From an uncultured Blastocatellia bacterium (lineage in GTDB: Bacteria > Acidobacteriota > Blastocatellia > Chloracidobacteriales > Chloracidobacteriaceae): 64,000 nucleotides of DNA. The DNA lies in assembly GCA_937934745.1 (NCBI GenBank), contig CALGZC010000022.1, positions 1 through 64,000 of the forward strand. The letters are read 5' to 3'. Shown here one piece after another: positions 1 to 8,346 of this stretch (its first letter is position 1; each line of letters begins with the position of its first letter). Below the pieces are notes generated by a model, which was given only the letters and a program-made list of their open reading frames with translations, did no database searches and had not been told where the DNA came from. Position numbers and translations under genes: made by a program.

Positions 1-328
1 GCTTCAATGGAGCCCGCTTTTTTCAAGCGGGAAAAGTCGATCCCGAATGGCGTTAGCGAGCGAAATGACGCTCGGCTTCAATGGAGCCCGCTTTTTTCAA
101 GCGGGAAAAGCCAATTCGTCCTTAATCGGTTCTAATTCAGCCTGGAGCTTCAATGGAGCCCGCTTTTTTCAAGCGGGAAAAGATCCGTGTATGGGCACGG
201 ATATCTCGACTGTATGGTCGGCGCTTCAATGGAGCCCGCTTTTTTCAAGCGGGAAAAGGTCCAAATAAGGGCAATTAGACGGGAAAAGTAGGGCTTCAAT
301 GGAGCCCGCTTTTTTCAAGCGGGAAAAG
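1..328 (-). CRISPR. CRISPR array, type I-G, five repeats visible, continues left of the window
   Basis: Five identical 36-bp repeats lie at 1-36, 75-110, 147-182, 223-258 and 293-328, separated by spacers of 38, 36, 40 and 34 bp. Each repeat carries an inverted repeat (CCCGCTT, loop TTTTC, AAGCGGG) expected to form the crRNA stem. Read on the minus strand the repeat ends in ATTGAAGC, the usual 3' end of type I repeats that becomes the 5' handle of the crRNA. This orientation, plus the cas genes lying on the right, puts the leader at the right side, so the 293-328 repeat is leader-proximal. The first repeat begins exactly at base 1, so the array very probably extends beyond the window. Confidence 0.97.
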
Positions 329-522
329 TCCGCGCGCCTAACCCCTGTCCTGTCAAAGACCTCCAGCCTACTATGCGAGCGGTTGCCAAAATTACTCGCC
401 CACCCTCGCCAAGTTGTCAAGGCGCTTTTTGTAAAGTATTCACCCATAACTATTTAGACCCTGCGAGCGATCCCCGGCACAGCCCGCGCCACCGAACCGC
501 TCGCAAAACGCTATCCCCACTC
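329..522 (-). promoter_or_regulatory. CRISPR leader between cas2 and the array
   Basis: This 194-bp stretch has no convincing gene and sits between the cas2 stop and the first repeat, where leaders lie. It is locally A/T-richer than its surroundings around 385-460. On the minus strand there are two TTGACA hexamers (at 420-415 and 356-351) that could be -35 boxes, but neither has a good -10 at normal spacing: the best is TAATTT about 21 bp downstream of the first. The role as leader is inferred from position and repeat orientation; the exact promoter is uncertain. Confidence 0.6.
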
Positions 523-819
523 CTAAACAATGACCGCAAGACGCTCGCTCGGGCTAGATTCCACCGGCTTGCCAAGCGCCTCAATGCAGGTCCTACCACG
601 TCCATCCACAGGACCTACGTCCACCAGCAGCACCCGATCCTCGCGTTGGTTCAGGGCTTCCGTCAACGCCATCAGCAACAAAACGCGTTCCGTCGGCGAC
701 AAATCACAGCGGAACACTGAATACTGTACCGCGTCGCCAAAGCCGCGCATGATTCGGTAAACCCGTCGCCAGCGTTTTTGGTCGGCAATATCATAGCAAA
801 CAACATACCGGTTGCGCAT
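523..819 (-). CDS. cas2: CRISPR-associated endoribonuclease/integration subunit Cas2
   Basis: 98 residues, the normal Cas2 length, with the N-terminal beta strand YVVCYDI carrying the conserved Asp, followed by a helix rich in Arg and the strand with QYSVFRC typical of the ferredoxin-like Cas2 fold. Cas2 forms the Cas1-Cas2 integrase that inserts new spacers at the leader-repeat junction. It is the last gene of the minus-strand cas operon, 40 bp after cas4-cas1, and lies directly beside the leader. A purine-rich AGGAAAG lies about 10 bp before the ATG. Confidence 0.95.
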   Translation of the reverse strand: MRNRYVVCYDIADQKRWRRVYRIMRGFGDAVQYSVFRCDLSPTERVLLLMALTEALNQREDRVLLVDVGPVDGRGRTCIEALGKPVESSPSERLAVIV

Positions 820-859
820 AAGACGTTTCTTTCCTTTCGGCCTTTCAAATCAGCGCGCT

Positions 860-2608
860 TCAACGCGTTACAAAAGGTATGTAGCGCGGGATTTCCCCCA
901 TCAGCGTTCGCGCCAAAAGTCGGGCTTGGATTTCAAAAACCCGACGGTAGCTAACTTGATAGCCAAAGACCGGGTGCGTGACCAACTGATCCAGCCTCCG
1001 TTCAAAAGCTTCGATGAAGGCTTTGCGCCCGCTTGGCTTCAATGCAAAAGCGCCGCCGCGTTCAATGAAATCAGCTGGGCCAATCTCGCCATTGTTGATC
1101 ACCGTAATGACAACTGAATCGGCCACCAATGGGCGAAATTCCTCCATCAAATCCAGCGCCAGCGCCGGACGTCCATAGCGCGGCTGATGGTAAAACCCAA
1201 GGTATGGGTCAAAGCCCACGCTCAGCGCGGCAACGAGCATTTCCTTGACCAACAAGCTGTAGCCAAAGGAAAGCAATGCATTGACCGGGTCTTTGGGCGG
1301 GCGGCGATTGCGTCCCGTGAAATCAAACGGGGGAGCGTCCTCGGGCGCCAACTTGAACATGGTTGGGAAGCGCTCAAAGTAGATTCGCGCCGCGTTCCCT
1401 TCAATGCCCAGTAGCGACGCAAGCGCCGGCGCGCGCTCGGCAGCGGCGCGCAGCGCGGCCAACTGGGGCAATGCTTCCGGGGGGAGTTGGCGCCCGTTGC
1501 GCCGGAGCAACAAACGGCTGTTGCGAATCTTGCCGCCGACAAAGTCCTTCGCCAGCCGGAGGCAAGCTACCGGATCCGATGCCGTCTCAAACTGTCGCCG
1601 GCGCAGCTCGATGTTTTTGTGGGGCGGCGGCGCAGTAACCGCCTGCAACCAGCCGCCGTAGCTCAAGTGCAAAATGGGCACTTCACGGCTCGCCAGCTCG
1701 CGCAACGCTTGCGCCGAAATCTGAACGTTCCCAAACAAGTTCACCTGGCTGACGTCAAGCAGCCGAACCGCGTCCACCGTTTGCCCCTTGTCGCGGATTT
1801 CCAGCACTTCGCCGTTGAGACCTAGGGTGTACCCCTGGCCTTGAACGTAAACCCCTTTGCCATCATCCCGCGCCGGCATCAAGCGCCGGACCTCGCGGCG
1901 CGCAGGAACAGGCAAGGCTTCTGCCGGCGGCGCAAGTTCCGACGGCGCATCGCCGGCAGGCGCTTGCTCGCCCGCCTCTGCTTTGCGCAGGTGGTTGATC
2001 TCGTCCGGCAGGCAAATGCCAACCAGCGAGCAGCGCGGGCACTTGTTGGACCGTACCAAGGGCGGCGGCGCAATGCCCGATGCAGCCAACGCGCGCGCAT
2101 CCGCCAGAAGCTGCCGCGTGCGCGCCTCTAGCGCCGGCGTGAACGGAATCTGGACGCGCGCTTTATCCGCCGCGTAGTAAATGACACCGTAGCTGGAAGC
2201 GTAGCCGTTGGCGCGCAATAAAAGACCCTGTAGGCAGAGCTGGATGCGCTCTGGCTCCCAGGCGCCTTCGGGCAAGTCGGGAGCTGCGCCGCGCTTGTAA
2301 TCCACCGGCACAAGCTCTCCCCGGTCGCTTTCCAGCACGTCAATGACCGCCAGCGCGCCCAGCTCTTCCGAGCCGACCTCCACCGAGCGGGCGTGAATGA
2401 CCGTTTCCGGCGTGACAGACTCGGCGGCGGGCACGCGCCCGGCCGCGTCGTCGGCGCGCCGATGAACGTAACGCCCTTCTAAAACATCCAGGTTCTCCGC
2501 CCATTCGCGCTGCGCGTATTCAAGGTAAAAAAGGCGCGGGCAATACACGTATTCATTGAGCATGCGCGCCGGCAACCACTCCGGCGGGGGCAACACCGCG
2601 TCAGACAT
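860..2608 (-). CDS. cas4-cas1: Cas4-Cas1 fusion protein
   Basis: A 582-residue fusion typical of type I-G systems. The N-terminal Cas4 domain (about 1-215) has a RecB-type nuclease core with D90 and the VDYKRG motif near 102-107, and four iron-sulfur cysteines, C23 and C190, C193, C199. The Cas1 domain (about 245-582) carries the metal-site residues E403 in GIEG, H474 in GFYHQ and the LDLMEE acidic cluster around 486-490. Cas4 processes prespacers and Cas1 integrates them, so the fusion ties PAM-based trimming to insertion. I chose the ATG at 2608 because GGGGAGA lies 6-7 bp upstream; an in-frame ATG at 2644 would add 12 residues and has no good ribosome site. It lies between cas8u2 (117 bp gap) and cas2. 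Confidence 0.95.
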   Translation of the reverse strand: MSDAVLPPPEWLPARMLNEYVYCPRLFYLEYAQREWAENLDVLEGRYVHRRADDAAGRVPAAESVTPETVIHARSVEVGSEELGALAVIDVLESDRGELVPVDYKRGAAPDLPEGAWEPERIQLCLQGLLLRANGYASSYGVIYYAADKARVQIPFTPALEARTRQLLADARALAASGIAPPPLVRSNKCPRCSLVGICLPDEINHLRKAEAGEQAPAGDAPSELAPPAEALPVPARREVRRLMPARDDGKGVYVQGQGYTLGLNGEVLEIRDKGQTVDAVRLLDVSQVNLFGNVQISAQALRELASREVPILHLSYGGWLQAVTAPPPHKNIELRRRQFETASDPVACLRLAKDFVGGKIRNSRLLLRRNGRQLPPEALPQLAALRAAAERAPALASLLGIEGNAARIYFERFPTMFKLAPEDAPPFDFTGRNRRPPKDPVNALLSFGYSLLVKEMLVAALSVGFDPYLGFYHQPRYGRPALALDLMEEFRPLVADSVVITVINNGEIGPADFIERGGAFALKPSGRKAFIEAFERRLDQLVTHPVFGYQVSYRRVFEIQARLLARTLMGEIPRYIPFVTR

Positions 2609-2725
2609 AAACAATCTCCCCTGGTCATACAGAGCTTTCGCCAAATAGCTTTCAACTGCGACAAGCGGGGCGGAAACAGGCCCCCCGCGCGGGCAGCCTG
2701 GCGTGACAACGCGCCATTTCGGGGC

Positions 2726-3646
2726 CTAGGCGACCCTGCAGGGCGGCGTGAAGTTGGGCGTCTTGCCAACCACAATCCGCCGGACGCGATACGCCGCCAC
2801 AATCCCCATCTGCCGCAACTGCCGCCGGTCGCCTTCCGCGATGGGGTCGTCCTGCAACGGCGCTAGCGCCAGCAGCGATGGAATCAACTCGACCGGCGTC
2901 CACGGCGCCCACAGCGGCCACGTCCAGCGCGTGTCGTTCGCGCCAGAGCCGGTGAAGCCCAGCGTTTTCAGCTTTCCGCCAACTGGCCAAGCCGTGAAGT
3001 ACGCGAATGCCTCCAGCGCCAGCCGATTCGCGCCCAGCATCCCGCCGCGCTGCGCGCGCTCCGGATCGCCGGATGGCTGTCGCCACTGATAGGCATGGCG
3101 ACGATCCTCCGACGGGTCGAGGCGCAAGGATTGGTTATCCAGCGGGTCGGCGTAATCCCAGGGCTGGAAGAGCGTCCGGCGCAAGTGCTCGCGCTGTGTG
3201 CGCTGCAAGATGGATGCGATGTTGCCTAAGTGATAGTCGCGGCGCGTGGTCTGAAGCTGACTTGTCGCATCAGACGGCGCTAGATTGCTGGCAATGGCGG
3301 CCAGGAAATCGGCTTCCGCGCGGTCTGTCGCCCGCGCCTCGCGGCGCAGCGCCGTAAAATCCAGCCCGTTCGCGTCTCTCAACCGTTCGTACAGCCGCGC
3401 CGGATGCCGGGCGAGGTCGTTCGCGAGCGCCTGCTCCAGCGCGTCCAAAATACGGGTCTGACTCAGCGGCTGCGCGCTGCGCAACTTCGCCACCCAGCCG
3501 CCGTCGTCTGCGGTCCAGGCAAGCGCCAGTTCCGGCGTTTCCGGGCGCGCGCGCAAAACGCGCGCCAAGCCCAAGGCGGCGAGAAAGCCAAGCGGCGTCG
3601 CGCCGTCCAGGCCCCGTAAAACTAACTCACAAGCGTTCTGTGGCAT
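2726..3646 (-). CDS. cas8u2: Type I-G Cascade large-subunit candidate, Cas8u2/GSU0052-like
   Basis: 306 residues. The N-terminus (ELVLRGLDGATPLGFLAALGLARVL) matches what I recall of the small Cas8u2/Cas8g subunit of Geobacter-type I-U/I-G systems, and the position between cas3 and cas4-cas1 fits. No catalytic motif is visible, as expected for a large-subunit protein that recognises the PAM in the interference complex. It is shorter than the Csx17 proteins (about 700 residues) found in other I-G variants and does not start like Csb3. GGAGG lies 5 bp before the ATG. The name rests on context and N-terminal pattern, so assignment to a precise Cas8 subfamily is less certain than the cas association itself. 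Confidence 0.8.
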   Translation of the reverse strand: MPQNACELVLRGLDGATPLGFLAALGLARVLRARPETPELALAWTADDGGWVAKLRSAQPLSQTRILDALEQALANDLARHPARLYERLRDANGLDFTALRREARATDRAEADFLAAIASNLAPSDATSQLQTTRRDYHLGNIASILQRTQREHLRRTLFQPWDYADPLDNQSLRLDPSEDRRHAYQWRQPSGDPERAQRGGMLGANRLALEAFAYFTAWPVGGKLKTLGFTGSGANDTRWTWPLWAPWTPVELIPSLLALAPLQDDPIAEGDRRQLRQMGIVAAYRVRRIVVGKTPNFTPPCRVA

Positions 3647-3711
3647 TGTCGCCTCCTCCGGTCACAAGCAAGGCGCAAGGCGGCGCCGAGCAGGCGCTGC
3701 CCTGCGCTCGC

Positions 3712-6700
3712 TCAAGTCAGCCGACCTTCTTCTTCGTCCAGGCTCGCCTGATGGTCGCTGAGCCGGAGCGCGGCCTCAAGATACGCCGCGCCCCACCAGC
3801 CATAGCGCCGCTGCATGCGCCAAAATCGGGCCCCGATCCCGGCATCCAGCCGATGCGGCGGTAAATCGGCGCGCTGCCGCGCGTCGAGCGTCGCCGTGTA
3901 GCGCCGGCCCGCCAGCTCGGCAGTCAGCGTCACATTCGGCGGCGCAACATCCGCCGCCACTGGCGCGAAGGGACGCCCGCGCCCGTGATGCGTCCCAACC
4001 AGATATAGGATGAGGTCGCGTTCCTCGGCCGTAAACCCGCTTGCTTCCAGGTCGGCGCCCCGGTCATCGCGCGCCGCCGCCAGCATTTGCACCGACAGCA
4101 TCTCATGCCGCCAGCCGCCGGGCAGTCCGGCGCGCTCGCGCGCCTGGCGCCGCTCGAGCTTGGTCAGCGGCAGCGCGTCCGATTTGGCAAGCAATGCGGT
4201 CGGCGTCACGCTCAACAACCAGGTCTCCATGCGGTCGGCGCGGCGCAACAAAGCTTGAAACCGCTCGTCGGCCTTGCCCCAATCGTGGCCTTCCGCCGCC
4301 GCCAACAAGACTGCCTCCCGGATGTTCAGCGGCAACGCCCGCGCGACGCGCTGAATTTCATCGCGGACATGCCGACTGTGCGCTTCGAGCGTCACCGGCT
4401 GCCCGCTGGCGAGGAAAGACGCTTCATCCTCGCCCTCGTCGGCTAAGGCCGTCGCCCAGTCCGTCGCCGCGCCCAGCCGCCGGCGCGTCACCAGAACGCA
4501 GCCCCGGCCGTCTGGATAAAACGCGCGGATCAAACCGAGCTGAGGATCGGCCAGTCGCCGCAGACAATCCGCCGTCAGCGAGGAAGGCTGGGGCAGCGCG
4601 GGCGGCTCGGCCGGGGAGGATGGCGCGGCCGGCGGCGGCTGCAAGCCGGCGTCGAGCGCGTCGGCGATGTCCAGGAGCGCGGCGCGCCATTCGGAAAGGT
4701 TGAGCGTCGTTTCCGGATCGGCCAGGCGAGCAAAAAGGTCGGTCAGCGCCGGCAATGCGGGCCAGTGGCCGGTCAAGCTTGGATGCAACCGCGCAACGGC
4801 CCGGTCGCGCGCCTGAACGGCCGCCGCTTCCGCGACATCGCGCGGCGCAGAGGGCGGCAAATAGCCCAGCGCGTCCCATCCGCCGGCGCTGACCGGCAAC
4901 ACCAATGTATCGCCGGGGCGCAGATCGTCCACGGTCGTGAGCAACTGCTGGTCTTCCAGCCCGCGCCACAGCAAGGGGCGTCTTTCCACCAGAACGGAAG
5001 CCTTATCTTGCGCGGGCTTCGTGCCAGGACTATCTGCGCCGCCGCCCAGCAGGTCACTGCTCGCGTCCTTGGACTGCGCCTCGCCGGTCAGCCACTGCCG
5101 CAGCCGCGACAGCGGAACGGTCAGGCATTCGGCCGCCGTCGGCGGCAGCAGTCCGACCACTTCGCTCCAGTCTTCGGGCGGGAAGGCGTCGAGGTCGGCG
5201 CGCCAGCAGACCTGCGCATCGGGTTCGCCGGGCTGCGCGCCGTGGAGCAACAGCGCCACGTCCGGGTCGAGGCTTGGGCGCGGGCTGGTCTGACACAACA
5301 GGTCGAGATGCGCCGGCAGCAGCGCCGCTGCGTCGCGCTGCGCCGCCGGGGCGAGACAGTCCGCCGGCAAACTGCCGCCCTGCGAGGCCAGAAGGGCGTC
5401 AAAGGCGTCAATGCCGAAGTCCACCGTCCCGTTTGACGCGGCAACCCGTTGAAGCCAGGCCCAGGCGTTTGGCAGCGCGGCGCCGTAGATCGGATCGGGC
5501 TTGGACGGACTGACCGCCTTCTCGTCCATCACGATGACCGCCTGCGCCGGGATGGAACGCCCGCGCCGATTCAGACGCCCGAACCGCTGCCGGAGCGCGT
5601 CAAGCGAAGCGCACTCGGTGACGAGCGCGTCAAAATCATAATCCGCCCCGACTTCCAGGCACTGGGTTGCAACGACAAAGCTGCGCGTTTGGCTGACTTC
5701 GGGGCGGTCAGGGCCGACGAGCGTCGCCAGCCGCGCCTGTTGCGCGTCGCGGTCGAACGGACGCATGGCACCGATGACGAGTTCAACGGTCGCCTCGGGA
5801 AAAGCCTTGCACAGCGCCGCATGGACGGCGCGCGCCGTCGCCACGCGGTTGACCATCACCCCCACGGCGCGCGGCCCTTCCTGCGCCAGCCGCTTCGCTT
5901 CCGCGACCAGCGCCTTCGGGAGGTCGTCAGCCAACTGAAGCCGGGCAGGCTTGGACGCGCTGAGAACAGCCTGTAAGCGCGGCGTGGCGCGATCCTCGGC
6001 ATCCAGCGCCAAGTCTGCCGACAGCGCCGTCAACGGCGTAGCCGTCAGCGCCACGACCTGCATCGGCCGCGCGCCGATAGCCTGCTCCGCCCAGCGCGTC
6101 GGGTCGAGGTAGTCGCGGACGGCCTCCAGCGTTTGCAGAAACGGCCGGCTGATATGCGCTTCATCGAGGAACGCCAGACTGTCGTAGGCAGCCAGTCCGG
6201 CCTGGATAGGGGCCGCCGATGCCGAGACGCCATAGCCGCGAAAGAGCAGCCGCGAGCCGAACTGGTCAATCGTCGCGCACGCCACCAGCGGGTGCGTCGC
6301 GGAACGCGCCCACCGGTTGTCGCGGTAGAGACCGCCGCGAAGCTCTAAGACATCCAGCGGCGGGGCGCTCTCCGGGCGAAGCGTCGAGATCGCGCGCAGC
6401 GCGGCCGCGACGCGCGCCAGCGTCGGATAACGTCGCGGGTCGCGCTCGGCGGCGAGCAGCCGCCGGGCAAGCCGCAGGGCGCGTTGGTACGCCGCCTGCA
6501 CGATCACGCGCCGATTGACGCACCAGAAAATGCGGCGCGCCGCCGAGCGCTCCTGAGGCGGCAGCGTCGCCTGACAGGCCAGCGCGAACACAGCGATGTC
6601 AATCATCGCCGTCTTCCCGCTACCGGTTGGCAGACTAAGGGTTTCCGGCCAGTCGCCCGCTACGGCGCGTTCCGCCAGGCGGCGCTGCCACGGATAGGGC

Positions 6701-6762
6701 GGCGCGTCGTGCGCTTCGCGGAAAAAATTCTCGAAATCATCCGGCGTGACGGGTGGCAGCAT
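3712..6762 (-). CDS. cas3: CRISPR-associated helicase-nuclease Cas3, helicase first, HD domain C-terminal
   Basis: 1016 residues. The superfamily 2 helicase comes first: Walker A PTGSGKT at 45-51, DEAH box at 200-203 and a C-terminal helicase part with LNRRGR near residue 400. The HD nuclease is at the C-terminus, with the HD pair in EGHDWGKAD near 826-827 and GTHHGRG near residue 924. This order, the reverse of most Cas3 proteins, is the GSU0051 arrangement of type I-G. Cas3 is recruited by the crRNA complex to unwind and degrade target DNA. The start at 6762 has GGAGG 6 bp upstream and overlaps the end of csb2 by 26 bp, indicating translational coupling. Confidence 0.95.
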   Translation of the reverse strand: MLPPVTPDDFENFFREAHDAPPYPWQRRLAERAVAGDWPETLSLPTGSGKTAMIDIAVFALACQATLPPQERSAARRIFWCVNRRVIVQAAYQRALRLARRLLAAERDPRRYPTLARVAAALRAISTLRPESAPPLDVLELRGGLYRDNRWARSATHPLVACATIDQFGSRLLFRGYGVSASAAPIQAGLAAYDSLAFLDEAHISRPFLQTLEAVRDYLDPTRWAEQAIGARPMQVVALTATPLTALSADLALDAEDRATPRLQAVLSASKPARLQLADDLPKALVAEAKRLAQEGPRAVGVMVNRVATARAVHAALCKAFPEATVELVIGAMRPFDRDAQQARLATLVGPDRPEVSQTRSFVVATQCLEVGADYDFDALVTECASLDALRQRFGRLNRRGRSIPAQAVIVMDEKAVSPSKPDPIYGAALPNAWAWLQRVAASNGTVDFGIDAFDALLASQGGSLPADCLAPAAQRDAAALLPAHLDLLCQTSPRPSLDPDVALLLHGAQPGEPDAQVCWRADLDAFPPEDWSEVVGLLPPTAAECLTVPLSRLRQWLTGEAQSKDASSDLLGGGADSPGTKPAQDKASVLVERRPLLWRGLEDQQLLTTVDDLRPGDTLVLPVSAGGWDALGYLPPSAPRDVAEAAAVQARDRAVARLHPSLTGHWPALPALTDLFARLADPETTLNLSEWRAALLDIADALDAGLQPPPAAPSSPAEPPALPQPSSLTADCLRRLADPQLGLIRAFYPDGRGCVLVTRRRLGAATDWATALADEGEDEASFLASGQPVTLEAHSRHVRDEIQRVARALPLNIREAVLLAAAEGHDWGKADERFQALLRRADRMETWLLSVTPTALLAKSDALPLTKLERRQARERAGLPGGWRHEMLSVQMLAAARDDRGADLEASGFTAEERDLILYLVGTHHGRGRPFAPVAADVAPPNVTLTAELAGRRYTATLDARQRADLPPHRLDAGIGARFWRMQRRYGWWGAAYLEAALRLSDHQASLDEEEGRLT

Positions 6763-8344
6763 GGCTTACCTCCAGATTGAACGACTGCGGGTAAAACAGT
6801 GGCTTGCACAGGCCATAACCCAGGAAACGCCCGGCGCCGAGCAGGACGGGGCCGACAACCGGCTCGGCAAACCGCAAGAAGACATGCAGTTGCGGCTTCG
6901 GGGCGTTGCTGCCTTTGGCAAAGTAGAAGGGAAAGCCGTCGCCGCGCCGCGCCCGGATCGCCGGCGCGCCTGGAAGGGGCGGCGGCTGACGCTCGTTGAC
7001 ATAGGCGCGCGGCGTCCCGCGGTGCCAACTCGTGGCGTCAAAGTCGATTTCAACCGGCTCCGGCAGCCCGGCGCGGCAGCACGCCGCAAAGATGAGCGCG
7101 CCGACTTCCCGTTCCCAGGCGGCGCGTTCCGTGACCCGCTGCGCCTTGGGAAAGCGATCCAGCACGACCGGCGTGACGCTGGCCCAGACCTCCGCGCCAC
7201 GCGGCGCAGCCGTCCAGGTTTCCGGGCGCAGCGTCGCGCGCGGGTCGTCCCAGGGACGCTTGCGCAGCACCCATACGCCAAGCCGGCCGAGCGTAAGCCG
7301 GATGTCGGCCGGCTGCCCCGCGTCATCGAAGAGAAACCAGCCCAGCGCCGCCGCGCGCTCCGCGCGTGGCGCGTCGGGCGGCAATGCCAGCGCGACGCCG
7401 AGCAAATGCCCGTCGGCATGCTCATGACCGACGAAGGGCAGGGGGAAGATGGCCAAATGTCCGCGTCCATCGGCCAGGGGACGCCCGTTCGAATCGTGGC
7501 CGCTCAGCCACGCAGGCGGCGGCTGCTGCGGGCAAGCCCGGAACAGCGCGCCGCGCAGCGCCTGCGTAACGCGCAGCGTCGCCGTCACCGGCAAGACGGG
7601 GCCTTCAGTTTGGACAAGCGCTATGACCTCCTGATCGAAGGCGGAGGCCCGGTTTGGTTCTGACCGGCGCGTTGACTCAGTCCGGCGGGCGTAGCCGACC
7701 CACAGACTGATGGCTGGGCGGCGTCCGACCTGGAAAGCGTCACGCAGACGCTCCAGCGATGGTCCCTGGCGGATGCCGCGCAACTGACACTCGGCCAGGG
7801 CCGCCTGCGCTTCCGTTTCTGGAAGCCAGCACGTGAAATCGTCGTCCGGTGACGGCGGCCCGTCGGCCAGCCACATCTGCACCAGCGATGCCGAATGGCC
7901 AAGCCGCGTGACCTTGGCGCACAGCCGTGCCAGCGCTGCCCTGTGAGCCGCGTCGTCAGGCGCTTCCGGCCAGTGGAGGAAGCACGGCGCGTCGCCCACC
8001 CAAACCGTTGGAAACGTCCGCGGCTGCTTGCTGCGCGTCAGCGGGGCCGTTTGCAGTAGCGCCGATCCTTCCGCGCTGTCGTTGACCGGCACGTAAACGG
8101 TGGTCACGCGGCGCCGCGCGCCGGCGCTGCGGGGAAGCCAGAGCTGGGGATGCGGCAGCGTTTGCAGCCAGGTCAGCGCCGCGCCCTCGGCCGCATCCGC
8201 GCCGGTCTCGAAGTGCGTCGCCGCGAGCGCCAGCCACACGCGCCCCGGATGCGGCGGCCATTCGGCTACTTCGCGGTCGGATGGGTCGGTCGCCCGCGCG
8301 TGGCCGGTCAGATAGGCCCAGCCAATGGTGAGCGGCTGAGTCAT
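6737..8344 (-). CDS. csb2: Csb2 (GSU0054 family), Cas5-Cas6 fusion of type I-G
   Basis: 535 residues from the chosen start. The beginning, MTQPLTIGWAYLTGHARATD followed by EWPPHPGRVWLALAA, is characteristic of the GSU0054 family, regarded as a fused Cas5 and Cas6: the Cas5 part caps the crRNA 5' end and the Cas6 part cuts pre-crRNA. Two in-frame ATGs are possible: 8350, which overlaps the csb1 stop as ATGA but lies only 3 bp from AGGAGG, and 8344, which has about 9 bp spacing and is preferred. Tight packing with csb1 and cas3 shows one transcription unit. Confidence 0.92.
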   Translation of the reverse strand: MTQPLTIGWAYLTGHARATDPSDREVAEWPPHPGRVWLALAATHFETGADAAEGAALTWLQTLPHPQLWLPRSAGARRRVTTVYVPVNDSAEGSALLQTAPLTRSKQPRTFPTVWVGDAPCFLHWPEAPDDAAHRAALARLCAKVTRLGHSASLVQMWLADGPPSPDDDFTCWLPETEAQAALAECQLRGIRQGPSLERLRDAFQVGRRPAISLWVGYARRTESTRRSEPNRASAFDQEVIALVQTEGPVLPVTATLRVTQALRGALFRACPQQPPPAWLSGHDSNGRPLADGRGHLAIFPLPFVGHEHADGHLLGVALALPPDAPRAERAAALGWFLFDDAGQPADIRLTLGRLGVWVLRKRPWDDPRATLRPETWTAAPRGAEVWASVTPVVLDRFPKAQRVTERAAWEREVGALIFAACCRAGLPEPVEIDFDATSWHRGTPRAYVNERQPPPLPGAPAIRARRGDGFPFYFAKGSNAPKPQLHVFLRFAEPVVGPVLLGAGRFLGYGLCKPLFYPQSFNLEVSHAATRHAG

Positions 8345-8346
8345 AG

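Noticed and set aside
6746-7663. 305-codon plus-strand open frame opposite csb2
   Set aside because: It is antisense to the cas operon, Arg-rich, and has no recognisable motif.
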